The translations under genes and the position numbers were made by a program. Below the pieces are notes generated by a model. That model saw only the letters and a program-made list of their open reading frames with translations. It did no database searches and was not told the DNA's origin. Positions 8,785-17,329 of a DNA stretch of 54,359 bases are shown here, piece after piece; the stretch's first letter is position 1; each line of letters begins with the position of its first letter. This DNA is from Chitinophagaceae bacterium (GTDB lineage Bacteria > Bacteroidota > Bacteroidia > Chitinophagales > Chitinophagaceae), in contig JADKJI010000043.1 in NCBI GenBank assembly GCA_016721085.1, forward strand, positions 1 to 54,359, written 5' to 3'.

Positions 8785-9582
8785 ATGACACATCTTACAT
8801 TATATATGGTATTACTTTTTGGACTTATTTCGTGTGGACAAATTTCAAACGATAAGAAACCTCAAATAAAAGCTTCTGGAAAAATAGTATCGTCAAAAGA
8901 AGTATGGACTATTTATAGCAAACAAGACACGATATTCCATGTAAAAAGGCTTTTATCTTCTGACACAGGGTTGACTTTGCTTACATATGACATCAATACA
9001 TCTAAACCTGAAGCAGCATCACAAAATTTCATTAACGCTAAGAAAGTTGAAAGTGAAAATGAAGCAGCTGCCATAAAATCTCAAAACGCTTCTCTTAATT
9101 GGACACCTTTTAAAACGACACCAATTTTATTTGTTCAAATTGAGGCATCTGCATTTAAGGATGAAATAGAGGCCCTTGAGGTTAGACAAAACATTGAACA
9201 AAAATTGAAGTTGCACTAAAAGGAAAGGGTCTTGGTGAATGGACTGCTGGAGATTTAGGTCCTGGTGGAGCAAATATGCTTTTTGAAGTTTCAAATATTG
9301 ACAACTCAATTTCAATAATTATGGAAGTGCTTTCAAAAGCAGGATTGAATAAGAAAGCAATTATCGGCAGACGCATTAATACAGAAGCAGTAGACTGGTT
9401 TTATGAAGTAGTTTATCCCAGCAATTTCAATGGCGTTTTCCTAACCATGTAGGACATTGCTGCACATATCTCTGGAATTGCCAATAGTGGGTCTTGACAT
9501 TAGAGCAATCAGCAGCGGTAAATATCATGTACTATGTTTCAAGGTTAACGAAAAAAGCCCAGTTTTAGTTCTTAACATTTAA
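8785..9582 (+). pseudogene. Lipoprotein of unknown function, two frame changes
   Basis: The likely start is ATG 8785 (MTHLTLYMVLLFGLISCGQI), a lipoprotein signal with an LISC lipobox; ATG 8770 is an alternative. The frame runs to 9219. A change near 9203, at an A run, restores KIEVALKGKGLGEWTAGDLG through VDWFYEVVYPSNFNGVFLTM. A second change near 9450 continues RTLLHISLELPIVGLDIRAI to SPVLVLNI and a stop at 9580-9582. The product would be about 265 residues, lipid-anchored. No family was recognised. The joined frames read smoothly, supporting a single original gene. Confidence 0.55.
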
Positions 9583-9696
9583 CTTTATCAAAAAGCCAAA
9601 CAACGGTTCCAGTCGGAAGAATTTAAAATTCCCCACCATGGGCAACAACTAGTTGTTAGTGGAACTTTGCTTTCATCATGAAACTCGACTTTATAG

Positions 9697-10068
9697 ATGC
9701 CACCGAGTGGATTTTCAAATGCGTCACCTAAATATCTCGTAAGACTATCTGAATACTCTGACGATGATAAGAATAGACTAGTTGACTCTATAAACGACCT
9801 TTGCCAAAATGTTATTACTCAAATTGATATTAATAAACTGCCATTTATTCAATCCTTAAATTGTTCATTGATTTTACAAGTTTCGGAAAGTGATACTGGT
9901 CTATTAAATGTTGGTGAGGAAGGTTTGTATGTATGTTTGCTAACATTGGTAGCATACAGAAGTATGGTGGAAATTATAGAAAATGTGAAATATGGTCATA
10001 ACTGGCTGACTCCTGGGGAGTATTTGGACGAACCGGCATTTTTAATTTCTAAATATGGAAGTTGGTGA
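9697..10068 (+). CDS. Small soluble protein of unknown function
   Basis: A 123-residue frame with residues such as YSDDDKNRLVDSINDLCQNV and LPFIQSLNCSLILQVSESD, no signal and no TM segment. An alternative start, ATG 9678 (MKLDFIDATEW...), lies in another frame and hits a stop quickly. The authentic protein may therefore begin MKLDFIDA and be frame-shifted near 9700. No family was assigned. It is followed 10 bases later by attC-like site 11, so it is probably the gene of that cassette. The 115 bases before 9697 hold only a chance 12-base palindrome. Confidence 0.5.
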   Translation: MPPSGFSNASPKYLVRLSEYSDDDKNRLVDSINDLCQNVITQIDINKLPFIQSLNCSLILQVSESDTGLLNVGEEGLYVCLLTLVAYRSMVEIIENVKYGHNWLTPGEYLDEPAFLISKYGSW

Positions 10069-10077
10069 AGAAATGCT

Positions 10078-10212
10078 GCTAAAACTTGGTTTTGCGTCAT
10101 GGCGGCGGACGCTTAAACCCTGATCGCCAAGAATTCTAATCATCTTTAAAACAGGGCTGGGCAAAGGATCCCTGACAATCGCTACGAGTCCAAAGCTCTG
10201 AATATTATTAAA
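10078..10212 (+). repeat. attC-like site 11
   Basis: GCTAAAACTTGGTTTTGCG, continuing TCATGGCGGCGG, pairs with ATCGCTACGAGTCCAAAGC and then CTCTGAATATTATT. The interior AAGAATTCTAATCATCTTTA and GGGCTGGGCAAAGGATCCCT closely copies site 6. The crossover triplet has changed from GTT to ATT. It starts 9 bases after the preceding stop. (Numbering skips two places where no convincing site was found.). Confidence 0.55.
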
Positions 10213-10221
10213 CATTTGTCT

Positions 10222-11010
10222 ATGAAATTTCTCAAAAACTTTTGGCTTAAGTAAGCAAGACCAAACAAAAAGTCATCAGGAAGAAAACGGAATATGGAAA
10301 TATTGAAGGAAAGGCTTCTTACTCAACTTGAGCCTTTCAAAAGGACTAACCTACATTCCTAAGACTGAAAAGTTGAAAGAGCATTTTCAATGATTCTAAA
10401 ATTGGCGGATTACCATATCTAAGAAATTATGATGATTGGCCAATTTGCCCTAATTGCAAAAATCACATGCAACTCTTTTTACAGTTGAACCTTACTACTC
10501 TTCCAAGTAATGCGGAAAACAGCTTAATTCAATTATTCTACTGTACAAGTGAGGAACCACTTTGTGAGGTAGATTGTGATGCGTATTCAGCATTTTCCGA
10601 AAGCGTAGTATGTAGGAAAATTAAGATTGAAAATCCTCCTGTTCAACTTAAACCAAATCTTCTGGAAATATTTGAAGAAAAAAGAATAGTTGCATGGGTT
10701 CCTGTTGATGACTATCCACATTACGAAGAATTTGATGGTCTTGGAGTTGATATAGATGTGAATGATTATGAAATACTGGAAATTGAGGAGGTTGGCATTC
10801 CTAAAATTGGCGACAAACTTTTTGGCTGGCCTCACTGGGTACAGTCAGTAGAATATCCATTCGATAGAAAAACAACTCACAAATGAATTTACTTTTCCAA
10901 TTTGATTCTGAGGATAATCTTCCTTATATGTTTGGAGATTCAGGCATTGGTCATTTGACACAAGCCCAGATAACCCAAATGAATTAGCTTTTGCGTGGGC
11001 GTGTTATTAA
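10222..11010 (+). pseudogene. DUF1963/YwqG-like protein, several frameshifts
   Basis: The best-preserved part reads KIGGLPYLRNYDDWPICPNC, MQLFLQLNLTTLPSNAENSL and IQLFYCTSEEPLCEVDCDAY, then VPVDDYPHYEEFDGLGVDID, KIGDKLFGWPHWVQSVEYP, NLLFQFDSEDNLPYMFGDSG and finally NPNELAFAWACY with a stop at 11008-11010. These are the landmarks of DUF1963 (YwqG-like) proteins: the WP/WVQ segment, the FQ-DSEDNLPYMFGD segment and the ELAFAWACY end. At least four frame changes are needed, between 10222 and 10430, near 10882 and near 10978. This is the most damaged gene of the array. The molecular function of the family is unknown. Confidence 0.6.
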
Positions 11011-11055
11011 CCAAACAATTTTCTAAGAAGAATTTGCAGCAAAAATAATTTGTCG

Positions 11056-11208
11056 TTAGAACTATCAGGGGTTTTGAAATTCCAACTTTAGTTTGGGCAG
11101 GACAGGCAACTTTGAACTTAAATCTGCTTCAACAAATAATTTTAATCAGCAGTAGTACAAGGGAAAGAATTCTAATTCTCAACCTGCATAAAGCGCTGAA
11201 CTTTACCG
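11056..11208 (+). repeat. attC-like site 12 (weak arms, conserved interior)
   Basis: TTAGAACTATCAGGGGTTTTG at one end and CCTGCATAAAGCGCTGAACTTT at the other pair only partly. The interior AGTTTGGGCAGGACAGGCAA and TTTTAATCAGCAGTAGT matches the interior of site 3. This is the last recognisable site. The 170 bases up to the rhamnosidase start hold nothing else that I could identify. Confidence 0.45.
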
Positions 11209-11381
11209 CAATGTTAAAATCAACGCAACTGCATTGAGCTAATAATATGAGATAGAGCTTTTCCGTATTATAATTCCTGAATTGAAATTAATGGACTGTA
11301 TTCCAGGCAATCAAAATCTAGCCTTGAATGATAAAGATCAGATTTAAGACTTGGTATCCTGCTCAAAAGCAAATTTCCCAA

Positions 11382-13832
11382 ATGAAAAATAAAGTACATA
11401 ACATACATCTCATCAATACCAGGATACTAGCCTTGTGCCTCTTATTTAGTTCAGTGCAAACGAAGGCACAAAAAAGCAGTACGCAACATCTTGCTCCATC
11501 TATTGCTGCCCCTTCCGTATTATTAAAAAATCAGAAGCCCACGGCTCATTGGATATGGGATTCAGGGCCTGATAATCCGCTAAACTATTATCTGCTCATC
11601 CGTAAAACATTTGAGCTGCAGCAAATACCTACAGAAGCGGAAGCCTTTATATCGGCATTTGCTTTTGCCGATGTTTATATTAACGGGAAGCTTGTAGACC
11701 GCTTTCCGACGAACTGTGATCCGGAATTCCAGGTGTATGAAAAATTTGATGTATCTGGTTATTTCAAAAAAGGTACCAATACAATTTCGGCTATGGTTTA
11801 CAATTTTGGAACAGGAATGCATCACCGCATCAATGGCCGCGGAGGTTTCTTTTTCCAAGCGAAGTTGAACTTGGGAGAAAATAAGGTACTCGCGTTGAAT
11901 TCAGATAACACATGGCGTGTAAAGAAAGCTGATGCATGGGATAACCAAACCGAGATGCGTTCATCAGACGCACATCTGATTGGTTTTGTTGAAAAATACG
12001 ATGCCCGAAATATGCCTGAAGGCTGGAATGAAAGCAAGTTTGATCATACAAAATGGCAAGCGGCACGAATGTTAGGAATTCCTCCAATGGCTCCATGGAA
12101 CAAGATTGTAGTAGTAGAACGGCCACCGTTATTCCATGAAATTGTTTATCCGGTCAGGCACTGGTTTGTTGGCAATAAAATCGTGTACGATTTTGGGAAG
12201 GAAATTACCGGAAAGCCTGTCATTGAACTATTTGCTAAAAACGCAGGAGCCAACTTTGAAATGGGAACCGCTGAGCGACTATTACCAGATAGTACTATTC
12301 TTTATAAAGAAAGGGTCAATTATACCGATTACTACACCGCAAAAAAAGGGAATGCAGAGTTGGAGTCCTGTCACCTGGCGGGGATTCCGTTACTTGTCGG
12401 TTACCGCCAGCGATAGTATTATTTTCAAAACCGTATCGGCTATTAACCGACATTACAATTATACCAACGAGGGTAGTTTCGAGTGCTCCGATCAGTTATT
12501 GAATAAGATTTTTGAAACAGGTGTATTCACTTTAAAACTATGCGGGCAGGATACTTATATGGATACGCCCTGGCGGGAACAAACACAGTATATTGCCGGT
12601 GACTCCCGTTATCTGCAAAAGTATGCCTACTATCCCTTCGGACTAAGTTCAGAATTTCTGATGCATTACAATATTTTATCTGGTGCATGGTCGCAGCGCT
12701 GGAGTCCTGAAGGTGCCATTCGTTCAAGATACCCTACCGACTATCTTCTGGGTGAGGGCACCTCGGTTTATCTCTTCGATTATGAATTAGAGTATGTCAT
12801 TATGCTGGGTGAATACTACCAGTATTTCGGTAAGAAGGATGCGCTGAAACAAGTTTACCCAAATTTGAAAAAGCTGATGACCTATTTTGAAAAGTTTATT
12901 GGCAAAGAACATGGGTTGCTTTCCAAAATTCCTGGTTGGATCGTGCTCGATCACCCCGACACCTACCCGATGGATTTGAAAGATGAAATAACTGCTATGA
13001 ATTGCCTGTATTACGAAGCATTGAAACAGGCAGCTATTATTGCAAAGACCATAAACAATGATGCTCAACAAGCCACCCAATGGAGCAAACAAGCCGATGT
13101 ATTGAAATCAAACATCAGGAAATGGTTATGGTCACCCGATAAAAAGCTTTTTTTGGATAGTTACGGAAGCGAGAAATGCAATCAGCAAACCCAGGTGTAT
13201 GCCATGCTTTATGGACTTGTGTAGCCAGGTGAAATGGCCTTTATGCAGGAAGCGGTTGCAGCCATGAACCGCAGTAGTGAACAATCTTTTTCTATTACCT
13301 CCTCTATTCGATGTTTGATGCAAAGCCACAATGGTCGCTCGATTTTATCCGCAACAACTGGGGAACTCAAATGAAAACACCATTATTCAATGGATCATGG
13401 CACGAAAACTGGGATATCGCAAACTTTTCGTCTGATCTTATGACTACTTCGCATGCCTGGTGCTCTGGTCCTACCGCACTTTTACCTCAGAAAGTACTGG
13501 GTGTTGAACCCACTTCAGCGGGCTGGCAGACTTTTTCTGTTAAACCAAACTTCTGTGATTTAAAATGGGCAAAGGGAATAGTACCTACCCCTTATGGATC
13601 CATTGCAGTAGACTGGGAAAATAATACTGAAGGAGTTTTTAAACTTTACGTTCTTGTACCTGATAAAACAACATCAAAAGTATCTGTTCCCGGAAATGAT
13701 CCCACGAAAATCAAAATAAACAATTTGGCGTTTGACCGAAATCCTGCAATTAAATTGCTTGGAAGCGAAAATGGAAGGATTGAATTTCTGATTCCAGCAG
13801 GTGAGTATAGATTTGAGAAATCAGATAAGTAA
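11382..13832 (+). pseudogene. Alpha-L-rhamnosidase-like glycoside hydrolase (GH78 type), disrupted
   Basis: GH78 enzymes remove terminal L-rhamnose from glycans. ATG 11382 gives MKNKVHNIHLINTRILALCL and a signal peptide ending TKAQ. The first segment has the beta-domain with AEAFISAFAFADVYINGKLV. A frame change near 12357, in an A7G3 run, leads into the (alpha/alpha)6 catalytic domain with MDTPWREQTQYIAGDSRYLQ, the characteristic GH78 acidic segment. A TAG interrupts at 13222-13224 (LYGLV*PGEMAF). A second change near 13285 resumes FYYLLYSMFDAKPQWSLDFI and HENWDIANFSSDLMTTSHAW, then a C-terminal beta-sandwich ending AGEYRFEKSDK. About 815 residues if repaired, normal for the family. No SusC/SusD or polysaccharide-utilisation neighbours are present. 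Confidence 0.8.
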
Positions 13833-13929
13833 AGAAAGACTTGTTGTAATAGGCGGTTTGGCAAAATGGTGGAGCGACGAATAGCGCCAAGGGGTGTTCA
13901 TTTTACATCAGCTTAAACTTGCATAATAC

Positions 13930-14640
13930 ATGAAACAAATAGGCGACTTTTTACTAAATGGCTTTGCAATAATTGACAATATCTACTCGACCCAAGAAGT
14001 TGAAAAAGTTTTACAGCAAATTGATCAAACCAATTCAGAGAAGGAAACATTTAGAAAGTCAGGTGACCTTTTTGCTATCAGACAGTTTTTAAAAGAAGTT
14101 CCTGCAGCTCTTGACACAATAATCAATAACAATTTAAAATCTATTCTGACAGAACTAATGGGGGACAAATACTTCGTGGTAAAAAGCATCTATTTTGACA
14201 AACCACAAACATCAAACTGGTATGTTTCCTATCACCAGGATCTTACAATTTCTGTAGACAAGAAAGTTAGTTTGGATGGCTTTGGATTTTGGACTCTAAA
14301 ACAAAACCAGTTTGCAGTTCAGCCGCCGCTTGAAATATTGCAGAACGTAGTGACAGTTCGCATACATCTTGACGATACTAATGAAAATAACGGAGCATTA
14401 AAAGTCATTCCCAAATCTCATTTAAAAGGTATTTACCGTCCAGAAAATATTGACTGGACAACCGAGAATGAAGTTACCTGTAACGTTTCTAAAGGAGGCA
14501 TAATGCTCATGAAACCGTTATTGCTGCACAGTTCAGGCAGAACAACAGATAACAGACAAAGACGAGTAATACACATTGAATTTTCAAATCAGGAATTACC
14601 GGCAGAATTAAATTGGGCAGAACGAATAAAATTAAATTAA
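13930..14640 (+). CDS. Phytanoyl-CoA dioxygenase (PhyH)-family Fe(II)/2-oxoglutarate oxygenase
   Basis: An intact 236-residue protein of the PhyH superfamily, non-haem iron enzymes that hydroxylate small substrates using 2-oxoglutarate. The facial triad is visible: H102 and D104 in SYHQDLTI, and the distal H200 in KPLLLHSSGRT. An arginine at 211/212 (RRVIHIEFS) is placed to bind 2-oxoglutarate. NNGALKVIPKSHLKG around 153-167 is the typical family segment. There is no signal peptide, so it is cytosolic. It is a stand-alone gene between the rhamnosidase and the repeat block, and the substrate cannot be inferred from its neighbours. Confidence 0.85.
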   Translation: MKQIGDFLLNGFAIIDNIYSTQEVEKVLQQIDQTNSEKETFRKSGDLFAIRQFLKEVPAALDTIINNNLKSILTELMGDKYFVVKSIYFDKPQTSNWYVSYHQDLTISVDKKVSLDGFGFWTLKQNQFAVQPPLEILQNVVTVRIHLDDTNENNGALKVIPKSHLKGIYRPENIDWTTENEVTCNVSKGGIMLMKPLLLHSSGRTTDNRQRRVIHIEFSNQELPAELNWAERIKLN

Positions 14641-14650
14641 CAAGCCGGTA

Positions 14651-14962
14651 AAGACCACAAAGGTTTTGAATAACTGCATCTAGCCTCTGAGGTTCCAAAC
14701 CTTTGTGGTCTGGCAGTGTCCCCTGCATACTTCATAACAGTAGAAGTTCCAGTGCGTGAAACACTGAGATCCCCAGATTTGTGCGTGAAGCACGCACCTC
14801 AGGAAAAATCAGACTTAGTACGCAAGTTATTCTGCCCCGCTCTCTAAAAATAACATTCGTTCCAGCAGAAAACCAACAGCAGAGGCGTAGCCTCGATTGC
14901 AAATTGTAGCCCCGGATTTCAATCCGGGGTGATGGAATGCTAAATGTATGGACAAATGGATA
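14651..14962 (+). repeat. Dispersed composite repeat, copy 1
   Basis: The unit is built of hairpins in a fixed order. First AGACCACAAAGGTTT...AAACCTTTGTGGTCT (perfect 15-base arms around about 31 nt), then CAGTGCGTGAAACACTG, then GTGCGTG/CACGCAC, then GAGGCGTAGCCTC, and finally CCCCGGATTTCAATCCGGGG. No convincing coding frame is present. It lies 10 bases after the PhyH stop. Confidence 0.85.
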
Positions 14963-15285
14963 AAGACCACAAAGGTTTTGAATAACAGCATCTAGCCCCT
15001 GAGGTTCCAAACCTTTGTGGTCTCGCAGTGTCGGGTACATACTTCATAACAGTCGAAGTTCCAGTGCGTGAAACACTGAAATGATCCCCAGAATTATTGA
15101 GGTGCGTGAAGACACGCACCTCAGCGGAAAAATCAGACTTAGTACGCATGATATTCTGACCTATTCTCTATAAATAACATTCGTTCCAGCAGAAAACCCA
15201 CAGCAGAGGCGTAGCCTCGATTGCATATTGTAGCCCCGGATTTCAATCCGGGGTGATGGAATGCAAAAGGATGGACAAATGGATA
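14963..15285 (+). repeat. Dispersed composite repeat, copy 2
   Basis: A direct copy of the preceding unit with the same five hairpin modules. The middle hairpin is better preserved here: GAGGTGCGTG-AAGA-CACGCACCTC at 15109-15122 and flanks. Differences between copies are scattered point changes and small indels. Confidence 0.85.
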
Positions 15286-15502
15286 AAGACCACAAAGGTT
15301 TTGAATAGCTGCATCTAGCCCCTGAGGTTCCAAACCTTTGTGGTCTCGCACCCCTTTTTACCCAGGGGGGTTACCCGTGGGGGGAAAAGTGACAGTCTCC
15401 GGAATAATCGAGGTGCGTGGAGACACGCACCTCAGCGGAATATACCCCATCCTGTCCATCCCAAATATCCTTTCACATCATGGTCCTGTATTGAGACCAT
15501 TG
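15286..15502 (+). repeat. Dispersed composite repeat, copy 3 (partial) plus tail
   Basis: The first hairpin is intact. A G/C-rich segment (CCCAGGGGGGTTACCCGTGG) then replaces the second, the AGGTGCGTG/CACGCACCT hairpin follows, and the later modules are missing. The tail CATCCTGTCCATCC, ATATCCTTT and TGTATTG (15449-15495) recurs near 45,350, so it is part of the dispersed family. From 15503 to 15670 nothing else is recognisable. Confidence 0.75.
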
Positions 15503-15670
15503 AATATTACCTGGAATAGTTTACAGAATTGACAACCAACTAATAATACTTTATGAAATTTGGCCTTCTTGGCAGGTCCATTGTAAATACCTAACTTATG
15601 ATTTTGTTGAACTAAAGTTTGACAAAAGGTATGATGTCTGGATTATTTTTTGGATTAGGGCTATTTCTAA

Positions 15671-15973
15671 ATGGAACATAACGGAATACAATACAAGTTC
15701 AAAGCAAAACCTTGGCAATATGATGGGCCCAATGGCTGGCATTTTATTTCATTACCTTTTGATACTGCGAATGAAATTAGAGATAACTTTAAATGGGATG
15801 AAGAAGGTTGGGGGCGACTAAAGGTTACTGCAAAAATTGGGGAGTCTGAATGGAGAACCGCCATTTGGTTTGACACAAAACAGAAAACCTATCTTCTGCC
15901 GCTAAAAGCTGAAATCCGTAAACTGGAACAAATTAAAATTGGAAAGTTTCTTACAGTAAATATTTGGGTTTAA
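15671..15973 (+). CDS. DUF1905 domain protein
   Basis: 100 residues covering one DUF1905 domain: an FKAKPWQYDGPNGWHFISLP start, EEGWGRLKVTAKIGESEWRT in the middle and TYLLPLKAEIRKLEQIKIGK near the end. The fold is a small beta-barrel and the function is unknown. In many bacteria the domain is fused to a YdeI/OmpD-associated region, which is absent here. It is the first of a tight same-strand run; the VOC gene follows after 17 bases. Confidence 0.85.
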   Translation: MEHNGIQYKFKAKPWQYDGPNGWHFISLPFDTANEIRDNFKWDEEGWGRLKVTAKIGESEWRTAIWFDTKQKTYLLPLKAEIRKLEQIKIGKFLTVNIWV

Positions 15974-15990
15974 AATAAAATATAATAAAA

Positions 15991-16359
15991 ATGACAAATG
16001 CAATTAATTGGTTTGAAATCCCAGTAACAGATTTCACAAGAGCAAAGAAATTTTATGAAACTTTATTAGGTGCAGAAATCATGGAAGTGCCTTTCCCCAA
16101 TGGAAAATATGGTATGCTTCCTGCCGATATGGAAAAAGGTGTTGGTGGCGGACTTGTGCAAGGAGAAGGTTTTGAGCCTTCCGACAAAGGAACAATAGTT
16201 TACCTTAACGGGGGTGACGATTTGAGTGGTTCATTGAGTAGGGTAGAGCAGGCCGGTGGGAAAATCGTTATGCCAAAAACATCAATTGGACAAAATGGAT
16301 TTATGGCCCTTTTTATAGACACAGAAGGAAATAAAGTGGCTTTGCATTCAATGAAATAA
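15991..16359 (+). CDS. VOC-superfamily (glyoxalase/bleomycin-resistance fold) protein
   Basis: 122 residues. MTNAINWFEIPVTDFTRAKK, FYETLLGAEI and GFMALFIDTEGNKVALHSMK are the standard beginning and end of short VOC proteins, cytosolic metal-dependent enzymes or binding proteins. The final segment keeps a glutamate and histidine near the usual metal-ligand position (DTEGNKVALHS). The substrate is unknown. It lies 17 bases after the DUF1905 gene, consistent with co-transcription. Confidence 0.85.
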   Translation: MTNAINWFEIPVTDFTRAKKFYETLLGAEIMEVPFPNGKYGMLPADMEKGVGGGLVQGEGFEPSDKGTIVYLNGGDDLSGSLSRVEQAGGKIVMPKTSIGQNGFMALFIDTEGNKVALHSMK

Positions 16360-16433
16360 ATTAATATGACGTACGGTGTAGAAATCTTAATGCAGAAGAC
16401 AAGGACAATAACAAAGGCCAATACATCACCAAA

Positions 16434-16874
16434 TTGAAAACAAAGCGACCCATTCATACGGATTTTCAATTCTTTTTGGACTTCAAAGATCCAAAACTAA
16501 TTGACTTATTTAAAGATCTGAGAGAATACATTCTGCAGCTACACCCCGATTGTAACGAGCTTCTTTACCATACCCACGCGTTGACTGCCGTTTTTTCAAT
16601 TTCCGATAAACTATCAGATGCTTTTTGTATGCTGCCAATTTATACCAACCACCTGAACTTAGGGTTTAATAAAGGAACAATTTTGAAAGACCCTAATAAA
16701 CTCTTAACCGGAACGGGTAATTTAATTAGACATATTGACATAAAGAAAGCAAGCGATTACAGAAACCCCAAAGTAAAAGCTTTGATACAGGAAGCTATTG
16801 AACTTGCAATTAAGGATATGGACAAGCCGACGAAATTAATTGGAAGTACAATATCAAAAATCAAGAAGAAATGA
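16434..16874 (+). CDS. DUF1801 domain protein
   Basis: 146 residues with DUF1801 features: FFLDFKDPKLIDLFKDLREY, HPDCNELLYHTHALTAVFS, FCMLPIYTNHLNLGFNKG and LTGTGNLIRHIDIKKASDY. The family (YdhG/ydeI-like fold) has no established biochemical role. The start is taken as TTG 16434: the frame is open back to 16365 but contains no ATG before the conserved region. A damaged upstream ATG cannot be excluded. It is followed by an exported protein 22 bases later in the same run. Confidence 0.8.
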   Translation: MKTKRPIHTDFQFFLDFKDPKLIDLFKDLREYILQLHPDCNELLYHTHALTAVFSISDKLSDAFCMLPIYTNHLNLGFNKGTILKDPNKLLTGTGNLIRHIDIKKASDYRNPKVKALIQEAIELAIKDMDKPTKLIGSTISKIKKK

Positions 16875-16895
16875 AAACTGCTTAAAGCGATAGTT

Positions 16896-17321
16896 ATGAA
16901 ACAAAAATTGATAAGTTTATTTATTGGTATTGCTATAAACACTTGTTGCTATTGCCAATGTGACACTAAAATTATTTTATCTTCTACGGGTGCAGAAATT
17001 TTAAATAAGCAAAATGAAGTTATAATAAAAGATACGGAGCGAATAACTACTATTAAATACGATACTAAAAAAATTGAAATTATCACTGAAAATAATACCC
17101 GGCTTGGAGCTATTGATTCAATTTACTGCAACTGGAAAATCCCATTTAAAGAAGGTAAAACATACATCAAGGGAAGGCTTAGCTTTGAGAATGGTGAAGT
17201 ATGGGTAACAACACTAACTATTACAGGTAAAGACGGGAAGCTGACTTTGCTGGCTGATATGGATCATCCTGACGCCAATAGAATGCTTTTTGTGCTTGAC
17301 AAATTTGAAGAAAACAAATAA
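16896..17321 (+). CDS. Exported protein of unknown function
   Basis: 141 residues. MKQKLISLFIGIAINTCCYC is an N-terminal hydrophobic signal (cleavage probably near YCQC). The rest is rich in beta-strand patterns (IILSSTGAEILNKQNEVIIK, KTYIKGRLSFENGEVWVTTL). No family was recognised. Eight bases separate its stop from the next start, so it is very likely in one operon with the PhnB-like lipoprotein. Confidence 0.7.
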   Translation: MKQKLISLFIGIAINTCCYCQCDTKIILSSTGAEILNKQNEVIIKDTERITTIKYDTKKIEIITENNTRLGAIDSIYCNWKIPFKEGKTYIKGRLSFENGEVWVTTLTITGKDGKLTLLADMDHPDANRMLFVLDKFEENK

Positions 17322-17329
17322 ATACTGCC

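Noticed and set aside
9583..9677. Possible attC-like site with ACAACTAGTTGT
   Set aside because: The 12-base palindrome is local; flanking arms do not pair and no spacer subfamily is recognisable.
13850..13905. Short GGCGGTTTGG/GCGCCAAGG pairing after the rhamnosidase
   Set aside because: Too short and lacks AAC/GTT ends; not enough to extend the cassette array past 11.2 kb.
14651..15502. CRISPR array
   Set aside because: The period of about 315 nt, few copies and hairpin content do not fit 24-47 nt repeats with unique spacers; no cas genes.
14732..15532. Reading frames inside the composite repeats
   Set aside because: They follow repeat copies, differ between copies and show no domain or start signal.
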